Assembly: GCA_030431775.1 (NCBI GenBank)
Contig: JAUIHW010000020.1
Span: 1 to 64,000, forward strand
DNA from: Gammaproteobacteria bacterium
GTDB lineage: Bacteria > Pseudomonadota > Gammaproteobacteria > Pseudomonadales > JAUIET01
Length of the DNA: 64,000 bases
Reading direction: 5' to 3'
The position numbers and the translations under genes are program-made. The notes beneath the pieces were generated by a model. That model ran no database searches, was not told where the DNA came from, and worked only from the letters and a program-made list of their open reading frames with translations. Of the stretch, positions 55,302 through 63,166 are shown piece by piece. Numbering within the stretch: the stretch's first letter is position 1; every line of letters begins with the position of its first letter.

Positions 55302-56735
55302 TTAAACAGCACCTTTCTGCAAAAGTACCGCAGGAATGGTCTTCAGAAGTATTCTCAAATCCAACTCCATTGACCAATTATCAATATAAGCCAGGTCTAG
55401 CTCCAGCCATTTATCGAAGGACAGGTTACTTCGACCAGAAATCTGCCAGATGCAGGTGAGCCCAGGCATCACGCTAAAACGCTTTCGCTGTGCTGCCTTG
55501 TCGAAGAGATCAACATCTCGCACTGACATTGGTCGCGGTCCGACGAGGCTCATGGTGCCGGCGAGAACATTAATCAACTGCGGTAGCTCATCGATACTGG
55601 TTTTTCGAATGAAACGGCCCACTCTTGTAACTCTCGGGTCATTGGTCATTTTAAAATTTGGACCTTCAGCCTCATTGTGTTTCTCCAGCTCTTTGATTTT
55701 TTCTTCAGCATTGATGATCATGCTTCGGAACTTGTACATATTAAAGCGACGCTTACGTAAACCGACTCGCTCTTGAACAAAAAATACTGGCCCTCCGTCA
55801 TCAAGCTTGATCGCAACCGCTACTATTGCAAATATCGGTAGTAGAATGGGTAACGCGAGAAGCACTGAGACTATATCGAACAGGCGCTTTGCCAGGAGGC
55901 TACTGTCATCAAATGAGACCGGTGCGAAGGATACAAGCGGTACGCCACCGAATAAGTCCATCTTGATCCTGGATGATCCCATATCAAAGAGATCCGCCAT
56001 AACCCGTAACTCCACCCCTTCCTCATCACAGGCTGCGGCGATCTTGGAAATTGAGCTCAACATATTACGAGGCACGGCAACCATTACTTCATCGACAACA
56101 TTTTCACGAAGGACTTGATGGACATCCTCGATAGTCCCCAAAACCTTGGCTCCGTCAATTGTGTCACCTACAAGATTTTGGTCCATATCCAGGTGGCCCA
56201 CGACACTTATACCCCACTCTGTGTTCTGTTCGATCAAATCACGTAGGCGTTTCGCTCGGCTACCTGTGCCAACAACCAAGACCTTATGAAAATTGATTTC
56301 ACTTTCCACGCGCCTTTTGAAATACCACCAAATAAGGAAATAGCGAACACCGACTATGGCGCTCAAAGCCAGCAGCATGAATACACCAATAACCAGACGG
56401 CTAACGTACTCTATATCCAAAAGAAAAATGCAAACGAGAACGGCGATCAAGCCACCAACCAACCCTCGTACAATTGCCAGAAAGTAGGTCGTTACCGATG
56501 GTGTTGTGAGCGTCTTGTAGGCACCAAAATAGAACAAGCAGAAAGCAGAAGCCGTCACCAGTGGCAGCAGAAAGACAAGATGACGGGTGAAGAAGTCGCC
56601 ACTGTATCCGGTAAACCTGTGGCTGACATGAATCGCCACTAAGTACATCAACGCAATCAGGCAGGCATCCAACGTCACCAGCAGGCGTGTCAGGTACTGC
56701 GTTTTGTTGCTCTGTAATATGAGCGTGCCGGCCAA
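55302..56735 (-). CDS. Undecaprenyl-phosphate sugar phosphotransferase (EpsB_2/WcaJ type)
   Basis: A 477-residue priming enzyme. Four N-terminal helices are followed by a CoA-binding-like domain (VLVVGTGSRAKRLRDLI), a re-entrant helix (LAKRLFDIVSVLLALPILLP) and the catalytic bacterial sugar transferase domain (FFVQERVGLRKRRFNMYKFR, KTSIDELPQLINVLAGTMSL, VGPRPMSVRDVD). It transfers a sugar-1-phosphate to undecaprenyl phosphate and so begins each repeat unit. The form is that of sugar transferases in XrtA EPS clusters. It starts the leftward operon with sulfotransferase, GT4 and GT39-like genes. Confidence 0.93.
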   Translation of the reverse strand: MAGTLILQSNKTQYLTRLLVTLDACLIALMYLVAIHVSHRFTGYSGDFFTRHLVFLLPLVTASAFCLFYFGAYKTLTTPSVTTYFLAIVRGLVGGLIAVLVCIFLLDIEYVSRLVIGVFMLLALSAIVGVRYFLIWWYFKRRVESEINFHKVLVVGTGSRAKRLRDLIEQNTEWGISVVGHLDMDQNLVGDTIDGAKVLGTIEDVHQVLRENVVDEVMVAVPRNMLSSISKIAAACDEEGVELRVMADLFDMGSSRIKMDLFGGVPLVSFAPVSFDDSSLLAKRLFDIVSVLLALPILLPIFAIVAVAIKLDDGGPVFFVQERVGLRKRRFNMYKFRSMIINAEEKIKELEKHNEAEGPNFKMTNDPRVTRVGRFIRKTSIDELPQLINVLAGTMSLVGPRPMSVRDVDLFDKAAQRKRFSVMPGLTCIWQISGRSNLSFDKWLELDLAYIDNWSMELDLRILLKTIPAVLLQKGAV

Positions 56736-56975
56736 GAGGTTTTCCTTCTAGTTATCCATTAAAAGAATAGATCCGCAACAACAGAAATCAACTCGCCAGC
56801 AAAGCGGCTGCCAAAGATAATCGCATTTCAGCATGTGCCTTGGCTCTGTCGTTCACTATGTGTACAAAGCAGACATTTATTGCCCGATCGTTTAGCTTCC
56901 CTGGCAATTTGGGCTAGAATCTAGTGGGGAACAGTGCTTCCTGCGGTCCTAAAGTCGAAGCTGGTACTATAACGA

Positions 56976-57737
56976 ATGCTGAGATTCTTTTTCAAACCTA
57001 AATGGCGACATAGAAACCCGGTCAAGCGTCTGCGGGGCGTACAGGAGCTGTCGGCCAGTAATGATGAACAGCATGAGATATTGGTCGATCTCGCGGCCAA
57101 CGACCTTGATCCACGTGTCCGGCTTAAAGCTGTCGAAAAATTGTGCGACCTGACTACACTAAACCACCTGATTGGCGAAGAGCCGGATGACATTGTGCGC
57201 AGCACGGCACAGAACCGCTACTACTCACTGCTTGCTGGTACGGCTTCTGACAGTACGCCGGAAATCGTCACAGGACGCTACCGAATTGTTGATGAGTCTG
57301 AAGATGAAGACCTGAAGAAATTCATTATTCACCACAGTCCGGACGAAAAGCTCCAGTTCACAGCCTTACAGGCGCTGGTCGATGTGGATGACGTATCACG
57401 AGTAGCAATCAGTGCCCCCAATCTGAAAATTCGCGAAGCAGCAGCGAGAATGGCCGAACAAATGGCCAATAAGCTACCCGCCGCGACTCCACCGTCGAAC
57501 AGTGAAGAGTCGGCAGCGAACGATAAAGAGCGCTCCGAAGACATCTCCGCGTTGCAAGCCGAGGAAACCAAGGCGAAGCTGCGTGAAGAACTCAAAATAA
57601 AGCCAAAGGCAGGCAATAGCGATGCGCCGCTGTTCCGCCCGGGCACGGACGGTACTTTGCAAATAGATGATGACTCAGCCAGTGCGCTGCAGGCGCTTCT
57701 GGACAAGAAGTTAGCGGACCGCAAACAGGCTCAATAA
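56976..57737 (+). CDS. HEAT-like/DUF349-N-terminus-like protein, short form
   Basis: A 253-residue protein starting LRFFFKPKWRHRNPVKRLRG, which resembles the N-terminal part of longer DUF349 proteins. Residues 15-165 contain HEAT-like helical pairs (LVDLAANDLDPRVRLKAVEK, LQFTALQALVDVDDVSRVAI). A charged low-complexity region (about 165-220) and a short C-terminal helix follow. No DUF349 repeats are present, so it is either a distinct short family or a truncated relative. No membrane or signal segments. It converges with the SDR gene four bases downstream. Confidence 0.75.
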   Translation: MLRFFFKPKWRHRNPVKRLRGVQELSASNDEQHEILVDLAANDLDPRVRLKAVEKLCDLTTLNHLIGEEPDDIVRSTAQNRYYSLLAGTASDSTPEIVTGRYRIVDESEDEDLKKFIIHHSPDEKLQFTALQALVDVDDVSRVAISAPNLKIREAAARMAEQMANKLPAATPPSNSEESAANDKERSEDISALQAEETKAKLREELKIKPKAGNSDAPLFRPGTDGTLQIDDDSASALQALLDKKLADRKQAQ

Positions 57738-57741
57738 AGAG

Positions 57742-58446
57742 TCAGCGCTCGATCTGGCCGAGGTTGGCGTCTATGACGGAGCCGTTGACAACCGCGTTGG
57801 CTGCGCAGAAGGAAACAACCGCCGCTATCTCATCGGGTCGTATCAATCGGCCAAAGGCCACATTCGACGCAATCGATGCCTCAACCGCCGGGTCGGTACC
57901 AATATGGCTGCGCAGCATCGCGGTATCGGTAAAGCCCGGGCAAATTGCCGCGGTGTGAATACCCGTGCCCACAAAGTCCTGGCAGGTGGCGCGCATCAGC
58001 CCAATCAGAGCATGTTTCGACGTCACATAGGAACAACTGTTGGCCACTGCCTTGTGGCCGAGCGTAGAGGCAATAAACAAAACCGAACTGCCATCTTGCA
58101 TGCGTGGCCGCAAGGCCTGTGTCAGAGTGAGCGGCGCCACGACATTCAGTTCGAAGACTTCACGCAGGGCTTCGGCTGAAAGCGAATCTGCACTGTCTTT
58201 ACGCAGCGTGGCCGCATTATGCACCAGGCTCAATTGGTCGGGTTCACCAACGGCGGCCAACAGAAGCTCAAGATGCTTGCGATGCCAGTCTTCTTCCAAC
58301 ATATCAACCGCGATATTGCTGACCTCGTTCAGCGGGCATGGATTACGTGAAAGATTAATAACCCGATAGCCAGAGTCGAGAAAGGCTCCAGCACACGCCA
58401 GCCCAATACCTTTGCTGCCACCGGTAATCAGTGCACACTTATCCAT
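57742..58446 (-). CDS. Short-chain dehydrogenase/reductase
   Basis: About 234 residues from the ATG at 58446, which overlaps the upstream transporter stop (ATGGATAA). It shows the NAD(P)-binding TGGSKGIGLACAGAFL, HNAAT in place of NNAG, and the Ser/Tyr/Lys catalytic set (IASTLGHKA, SYVTSKHAL). Being last in an operon with a pterin-synthase homologue, it could be a pteridine or sepiapterin-like reductase, but general SDR features do not prove this. Confidence 0.85.
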   Translation of the reverse strand: MDKCALITGGSKGIGLACAGAFLDSGYRVINLSRNPCPLNEVSNIAVDMLEEDWHRKHLELLLAAVGEPDQLSLVHNAATLRKDSADSLSAEALREVFELNVVAPLTLTQALRPRMQDGSSVLFIASTLGHKAVANSCSYVTSKHALIGLMRATCQDFVGTGIHTAAICPGFTDTAMLRSHIGTDPAVEASIASNVAFGRLIRPDEIAAVVSFCAANAVVNGSVIDANLGQIER

Positions 58447-59227
58447 GGTTGTTTCCCGTTGCATCGGCCACCTGCAGATAATCGCGCAGCCGGTAAGTTA
58501 GCCAGTAAAAAGGTATGGTATCGATGAGCGCAGACAGCATCTTGAACAAATAGTTGCTTCCCATCAACACCAACAGTGTTGCCAGAGTCATTTCACCGCT
58601 GAAAAATACAGCACCAAAGGTGATGCCCACGACCATGATGGAATCAACGGCTTGACTGATCAGCGTGCTGAAATTGTTTCTTACCCATAGGTGTCGCCCC
58701 TGGGTGACCTTCTTCCAGAAGTGAAACATTTGCACGTCCAGATATTGGGCAGCAATGTAGGCAGCCATGGAAGCCGACACAGCCCCGGCCGTGCATGCAT
58801 AAACCAGCTCAAACAGTTCAATGCTGCCCTGAACCACATTCCCATTCGGTAAGCTCAATTCGCCATCGATTTGTAAAATCTGCCAGGGCGGTTGTTCGCC
58901 TACTGGTGCTGCCGGCAACAGATTCCCTATGCTCAGCACGGCAAGGATGAACAGATTTAAAACCAGCCCCACAGAGACCAGAAAATTGGCGCGCTTACGC
59001 CCATACAGTTCGCTGATCAAGTCCGTACACAGAAAGGTCAGCGGGTATGGCAACACCCCAACGGCGACTGTGAGCGGACCAAGCTCCACAAAGCGGGTAA
59101 TACCGATGACATTCAAGAGAGTCATGGCACACAGGAAAAAGCCCGCAAGAACAATAAACACCCTCTCCCGCCGCTCCTGTAAATCGGAGCCGCTGACGGC
59201 CAGCGATGTTGTTTGATTCGATGACAC
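58439..59227 (-). CDS. Queuosine precursor transporter, YhhQ family
   Basis: About 262 residues from a GTG at 59227 with ACAGG upstream; another GTG at 59278 would overlap the preceding gene by 34 bases. Membrane helices and the family motifs PYPLTFLCTDLISELYGRKRAN and FGAVFFSGEMT, with NFSTLISQAVDSIMVVGITF, identify the YhhQ/QPTR family, which imports preQ0 or preQ1 in known members. An inserted hydrophilic loop (NLLPAAPVGEQPPWQILQID) makes it longer than E. coli YhhQ. The gene order pterin synthase-transporter-SDR ties it to 7-deazapurine or pterin metabolism. Confidence 0.9.
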   Translation of the reverse strand: MSSNQTTSLAVSGSDLQERRERVFIVLAGFFLCAMTLLNVIGITRFVELGPLTVAVGVLPYPLTFLCTDLISELYGRKRANFLVSVGLVLNLFILAVLSIGNLLPAAPVGEQPPWQILQIDGELSLPNGNVVQGSIELFELVYACTAGAVSASMAAYIAAQYLDVQMFHFWKKVTQGRHLWVRNNFSTLISQAVDSIMVVGITFGAVFFSGEMTLATLLVLMGSNYLFKMLSALIDTIPFYWLTYRLRDYLQVADATGNNHG

Positions 59228-59244
59228 GATCAACCTGTCGCTTA

Positions 59245-59739
59245 CTACAAACTCGCTGGCCAGACACTGTGTGCCCACTGGTCAGAACCGGAAGAGACTT
59301 CTACTTGCAGCCGGGAAACCTGGTGTTTGGTCAACTGTTCGTCATGCGCCAGCAATCGATGGAGAAGATAGTGGGCCAGTTCCTCAATCGTGATGTTGCG
59401 CACGGGTAACAGTAAGGTGTCTGATTTTAGAAAGGTCATTCGACTGGTGTGGTGAACCACATAATAATGCTGGTCGTCAGCACTGATCTCCAGGTGTGGC
59501 GAATACTCCGGCAGCAGCATGTATTCATCGTGTTCTGCACAGATTTTTTTCAATATTGCTTTGTATTCTGCGTAGTCAAAGCACAGACCATCGTCGCCGA
59601 TGGGGCCGGTTATCAAGGCCGCCACCCGCCAATTGTGGCCGTGCAAACGCTCGCGCTCGGTTGCCGAAAAAACAGTGAAGTGAGCTGCCGAGAAATGCAG
59701 GTACTGCTTTCTAATTTCTATGGTTGCCAGCTTTTGCAT
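59245..59739 (-). CDS. 6-pyruvoyltetrahydropterin synthase/QueD-family protein (PTPS-III-like motif)
   Basis: A 164-residue T-fold enzyme of COG0720. Zinc histidines are H20 (SAAHFT), H33 and H35 (LHGHN). The QueD catalytic cysteine of C-x3-HGH is absent; instead the motif is E30-R-L-H-G-H (ExxHGH), which I associate with PTPS-III, a group that makes 6-hydroxymethyl-dihydropterin and replaces FolB in folate synthesis. The later CFDYAEYKAILKKIC is the conserved DF/DY helix region. First in the leftward operon. Confidence 0.88.
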   Translation of the reverse strand: MQKLATIEIRKQYLHFSAAHFTVFSATERERLHGHNWRVAALITGPIGDDGLCFDYAEYKAILKKICAEHDEYMLLPEYSPHLEISADDQHYYVVHHTSRMTFLKSDTLLLPVRNITIEELAHYLLHRLLAHDEQLTKHQVSRLQVEVSSGSDQWAHSVWPASL

Positions 59740-59864
59740 CTATCGCCTATGGATCGCCCTGTGCGAACTATTATCCAGTTTTTCACGTGACATTGTTAAC
59801 CGCTTTATTTACTGTTGACATCCTATTAGCTTGCCGTGCCGCAAGCACCAGCCGGTTTTTCTCA

Positions 59865-61154
59865 GTGCCCGACTCAGACCGTAACTACGCAGCCAACCAG
59901 AATTCGGATTGGCCACATGCCATTTCCTCGCTGGAAATACGCCAGTTCCGTTGGCTTCTGAGCAGCAATACCGCTTTTTTTCTGGCCATCCAGGGCCAGG
60001 TATTGACCCGCACTTACCTGGCATGGGACCTAACCGGTAGCGAGATGTCGCTGGCCTACATCAATATGGCCTTTGCCTTACCAATGCTGATTTTCTCGGT
60101 CGTCGGTGGGGCATTCTCCGACCGCGCGGATCGGCGCTTTCTGGCTATCTCCGGGCAGGCCGCTATCGTATTGTCCGAGGGGGCCATACTGGCTCTGCTG
60201 CTGGCAGACGCTCTGCAGTTCCACCATCTACTGATCGCGGGCGCTGTCAGTGGGGCGGTGTTGCCGTTCAGCATGCCCGCACGCACTGCGATTGTATTTA
60301 ATGTCGTGGGCACTAAACGGCTTGGAAATGCCACAGCTCTATCTGGCGGCGCGATGAATCTGAGTAGGGTCATGGGCCCGGTCATAATGGGTTTTACAAT
60401 AGATGGCTATGGGGTAACCGGTGCCTATTGGGTTGCGGTATGCATGCACCTGATTGCCCTACTGTTGCTGTTCGGCATACAGAGTTACAAGCCTCAAAAA
60501 CGGGTTGAACGACATATTACCGAAGATATCATGCTCGGTTTTCAGTACGTACTGAGCCGCCGTGACCTGCTGGCCTGCCTGCTGTTCGGCCTGTTACCAA
60601 TGTTTTTGGCCATGCCTTTTCAAAGTTTGCTGGTAGTATTTGCTGATGAAGTCTGGCAGGTTGGCGAGCGCGGCCTCGGCATTATGATGGCGGCCGCCGG
60701 TTTGGGTGGGGTTCTGGGTTCGTTGTGGATGGCCCGCCGCGGCGAAAACACACAGCGGACCCGGTTGATGGTAATTTCAACGCTGTTGTTTCCGCTGTTC
60801 CTCGCCCTGTTTGCGGTCACGCCCGTATTTACCTGGGCCTTAGTGCCGTTAGTGATTGCCAATATTTATGCCAGTGCCGGTCAAACCTTGAACAACACGG
60901 CCTCTCAGCTACTGATCGAGGACAGTTATCGCGGCAGGGTTTCATCAATCATGTTGATGACTTTCGGGTTGATGCCACTGGGCGTGGTACCCATGGCGTT
61001 CCTGGCTGAAATGTTTGGCGTGCAATTTGCTATCGTCGCTGCCTGCGCGGCACTGGTGATTCTCTGCGGTCTGTTTTACGCAAGCAGTAAAAGCTTGCGC
61101 GAGCTCGACCAGCATGTCATTCGGGAGCTGGAAAAGCCCGCCCAGGCTCAGTAA
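59865..61154 (+). CDS. MFS transporter (EntS/MFS_3-like exporter)
   Basis: About 429 residues from the GTG at 59865; an in-frame start at 59724 would add 47 residues and overlap the divergent pterin gene. Twelve hydrophobic segments are visible, with GGAFSDRADRRFLAISGQA as the MFS loop 2-3 motif. The sequence NATALSGGAMNLSRVMGPVI is typical of the MFS_3 group, as in enterobactin exporter EntS. The substrate is unknown. The 3' end overlaps the convergent gamma-glutamyltransferase by seven bases. Confidence 0.87.
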   Translation: MPDSDRNYAANQNSDWPHAISSLEIRQFRWLLSSNTAFFLAIQGQVLTRTYLAWDLTGSEMSLAYINMAFALPMLIFSVVGGAFSDRADRRFLAISGQAAIVLSEGAILALLLADALQFHHLLIAGAVSGAVLPFSMPARTAIVFNVVGTKRLGNATALSGGAMNLSRVMGPVIMGFTIDGYGVTGAYWVAVCMHLIALLLLFGIQSYKPQKRVERHITEDIMLGFQYVLSRRDLLACLLFGLLPMFLAMPFQSLLVVFADEVWQVGERGLGIMMAAAGLGGVLGSLWMARRGENTQRTRLMVISTLLFPLFLALFAVTPVFTWALVPLVIANIYASAGQTLNNTASQLLIEDSYRGRVSSIMLMTFGLMPLGVVPMAFLAEMFGVQFAIVAACAALVILCGLFYASSKSLRELDQHVIRELEKPAQAQ

Positions 61155-62887
61155 CCCGCAACAGCCCCTCCCGGCCGGCGCGCGTCGCTGGCGCCATACA
61201 GGTAACCGCCATTTTCTGCAAACCCCGGATCTAGCATGATTGAATGGGTTCGCCCCATGGTGCGTTTGCTTTGTTTGAGCGAATGCCCCATGTCCTGCAG
61301 CAGACGCACTGTGTCTGGGCTCACACCATATTCCACCCGAAGCTCATCCGGATACCACTGATGATGCACCCGCGGAAGCATGGCCGCAGCGGCGATGTTG
61401 TGGTCGAATAGCATGGCGTTCAGAATAGTTTGTAAAACTGTGGTGATAATAACGCTGCCGCCTGGACTCCCCGTACTCAGCCAGGGTTTGCCATCGCGGT
61501 AAACAATGGTTGGGGACATCGAAGACAGCGGCCTCTTGCCGGGCTCAATTGCATTCGCTTTGCCTCCGAGAAGGCCGTAAGGATTGGGGTGCCCCGGACG
61601 CGCAGAGAAATCCCCCATTTCATTGTTCAGCAGCATCCCCGTGCCCTTGACCACAATGCCGCTTCCATAGCTGAAGTTCAAGGTGTATGTATTGCTCACT
61701 ACATTGCCCTCACCATCAACCACACTGTAATGCGTGGTGTCTGGGCTCTCGGCCAACATTGCTTCTCCAGGGCGTATTTGCTCAGCTGCGCTTGCTTTAT
61801 TCGGATCGATGCGCTGAAAAAGTTTCTTACCGTACTGCTTTGAGATCAGCTCGTCCAGTGGAACCTTGAAGTACTGCGGGTCGCCAAGATAGCGGCTACG
61901 GTCTGCATAGGCGCGCTTCATTGCTTCGGCAAGATAATGTATGTATTTTGCACTGTTATGACCAAACTCGGTCAGTGGGGCCAGCTCCAAAATGTTCAAC
62001 ATCTGCAATATGTGTACGCCACCGCTTGATGGAGGCGGCGCCGATACGATTTCAAAGTCTAGAAATTGACCACTTAAGGGCTCACGCTCAACGACTCTGT
62101 AGTCGGTCAGGTCCTGTGCCGTGATCAGTCCGTTGTTAGCCTCCATGTCCGCTACAAAACGTTGCGCCACCTTCCCACGGTAAAATGCATCGGCTCCATC
62201 TCGCTTTATCTGCTTGAGTGTCCAGGCCAGATCCTGCTGTATGAGGTGGTCACCCGGCTGCAGAAAGGCGCCATCTTCGGCGAGGAATATCCGTTTGGCT
62301 TCCGTATCGGCCCAGGGCGCGTAGCGGTTGCGGCGCTCGATCCCACTGGCAAGCGCGTAATCAACCACAAAGCCTTTGCGAGCAAGATCGATGGCCGGCC
62401 TAATGACCTCGGCGAGCGACAGCCGACCATACTTCTCAAGCGCATAAACAAGACCGGCCACTGTACCCGGCACCCCGGCGCTTTGGCGGCTCATGTACGC
62501 CAGATGCTGGTCGACAGAGCCGTCGGGTTTCAAGTACATATCGCGGTGTGCTGCCCTCGGTGCTGTCTCGCGGTAATCAATGAAGGTTGACTTACCGTCG
62601 ATGTCGAGCAGCATAAAGCCACCGCCGGCGAGATTACCAGCCGTTGGGTGGGTGACCGCCAGTGCAAACCCGGTTGCCACCGCCGCATCCACTGCATTAC
62701 CTCCTTTTTTTAACATCGCAACACCCGCTTCAGCTGCGTGCTTTTCTGCAGCAGCAACCATGCCGTGGCGATGAACCACCGGGAGAGCCCGATGTTCGAA
62801 GTTAATGATCGGGCCAGCCGACGACTGCGCTTTAGCAAACAGAGTGAACGAAATAGAAACAAAGAGAACTAAATACCTGAAAAACAC
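61148..62887 (-). CDS. ggt: Gamma-glutamyltransferase (periplasmic)
   Basis: A 579-residue precursor with an N-terminal signal (FRYLVLFVSISFTLFAKA). GGNAVDAAVATGFALAVTHP and GGGFMLLDIDG belong to the large subunit; autoprocessing is expected before the first Thr of TTHYSVVDGEG, whose Thr becomes the catalytic nucleophile. PLSSMSPTIVYRDG and GSPGGSVIITTVLQ complete the small subunit. It cleaves gamma-glutamyl bonds such as in glutathione in the periplasm. Length and motifs are normal. Confidence 0.95.
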   Translation of the reverse strand: MFFRYLVLFVSISFTLFAKAQSSAGPIINFEHRALPVVHRHGMVAAAEKHAAEAGVAMLKKGGNAVDAAVATGFALAVTHPTAGNLAGGGFMLLDIDGKSTFIDYRETAPRAAHRDMYLKPDGSVDQHLAYMSRQSAGVPGTVAGLVYALEKYGRLSLAEVIRPAIDLARKGFVVDYALASGIERRNRYAPWADTEAKRIFLAEDGAFLQPGDHLIQQDLAWTLKQIKRDGADAFYRGKVAQRFVADMEANNGLITAQDLTDYRVVEREPLSGQFLDFEIVSAPPPSSGGVHILQMLNILELAPLTEFGHNSAKYIHYLAEAMKRAYADRSRYLGDPQYFKVPLDELISKQYGKKLFQRIDPNKASAAEQIRPGEAMLAESPDTTHYSVVDGEGNVVSNTYTLNFSYGSGIVVKGTGMLLNNEMGDFSARPGHPNPYGLLGGKANAIEPGKRPLSSMSPTIVYRDGKPWLSTGSPGGSVIITTVLQTILNAMLFDHNIAAAAMLPRVHHQWYPDELRVEYGVSPDTVRLLQDMGHSLKQSKRTMGRTHSIMLDPGFAENGGYLYGASDARRPGGAVAGY

Positions 62888-62981
62888 AACCTGGACTCAC
62901 TATTAGGAAAGCGCCCATCGTACTGCTTTGGAAACACATGGGAAAGAGAACTGTGACCGGATTCTCTTCTGGCCTGTGGAC

Positions 62982-63012
62982 TTGCCCAGGTCGTTGCGCC
63001 GTGCGCTATAGT
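62982..63012 (+). promoter_or_regulatory. Possible promoter for the exported M14-like gene
   Basis: TTGCCC (62982) and TATAGT (63007) are separated by 19 bases, slightly long for sigma-70. The predicted transcript would have about 150 bases of leader. A weak candidate in a 279-base divergent region without other recognised features. Confidence 0.22.
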
Positions 63013-63166
63013 TGTACAGGTAAATGCGCCGAAGTGGGTTTTCTCAACAAGGAAAACTTTATTTAGTTCATTGGCTTATCAAGCTTTCTTCAGCAGTATT
63101 TTAGGTTTATGATTAACGCCTTTCCGAACAGCTGACAATCACGAGACACTCTCAGTTACACGCAGT

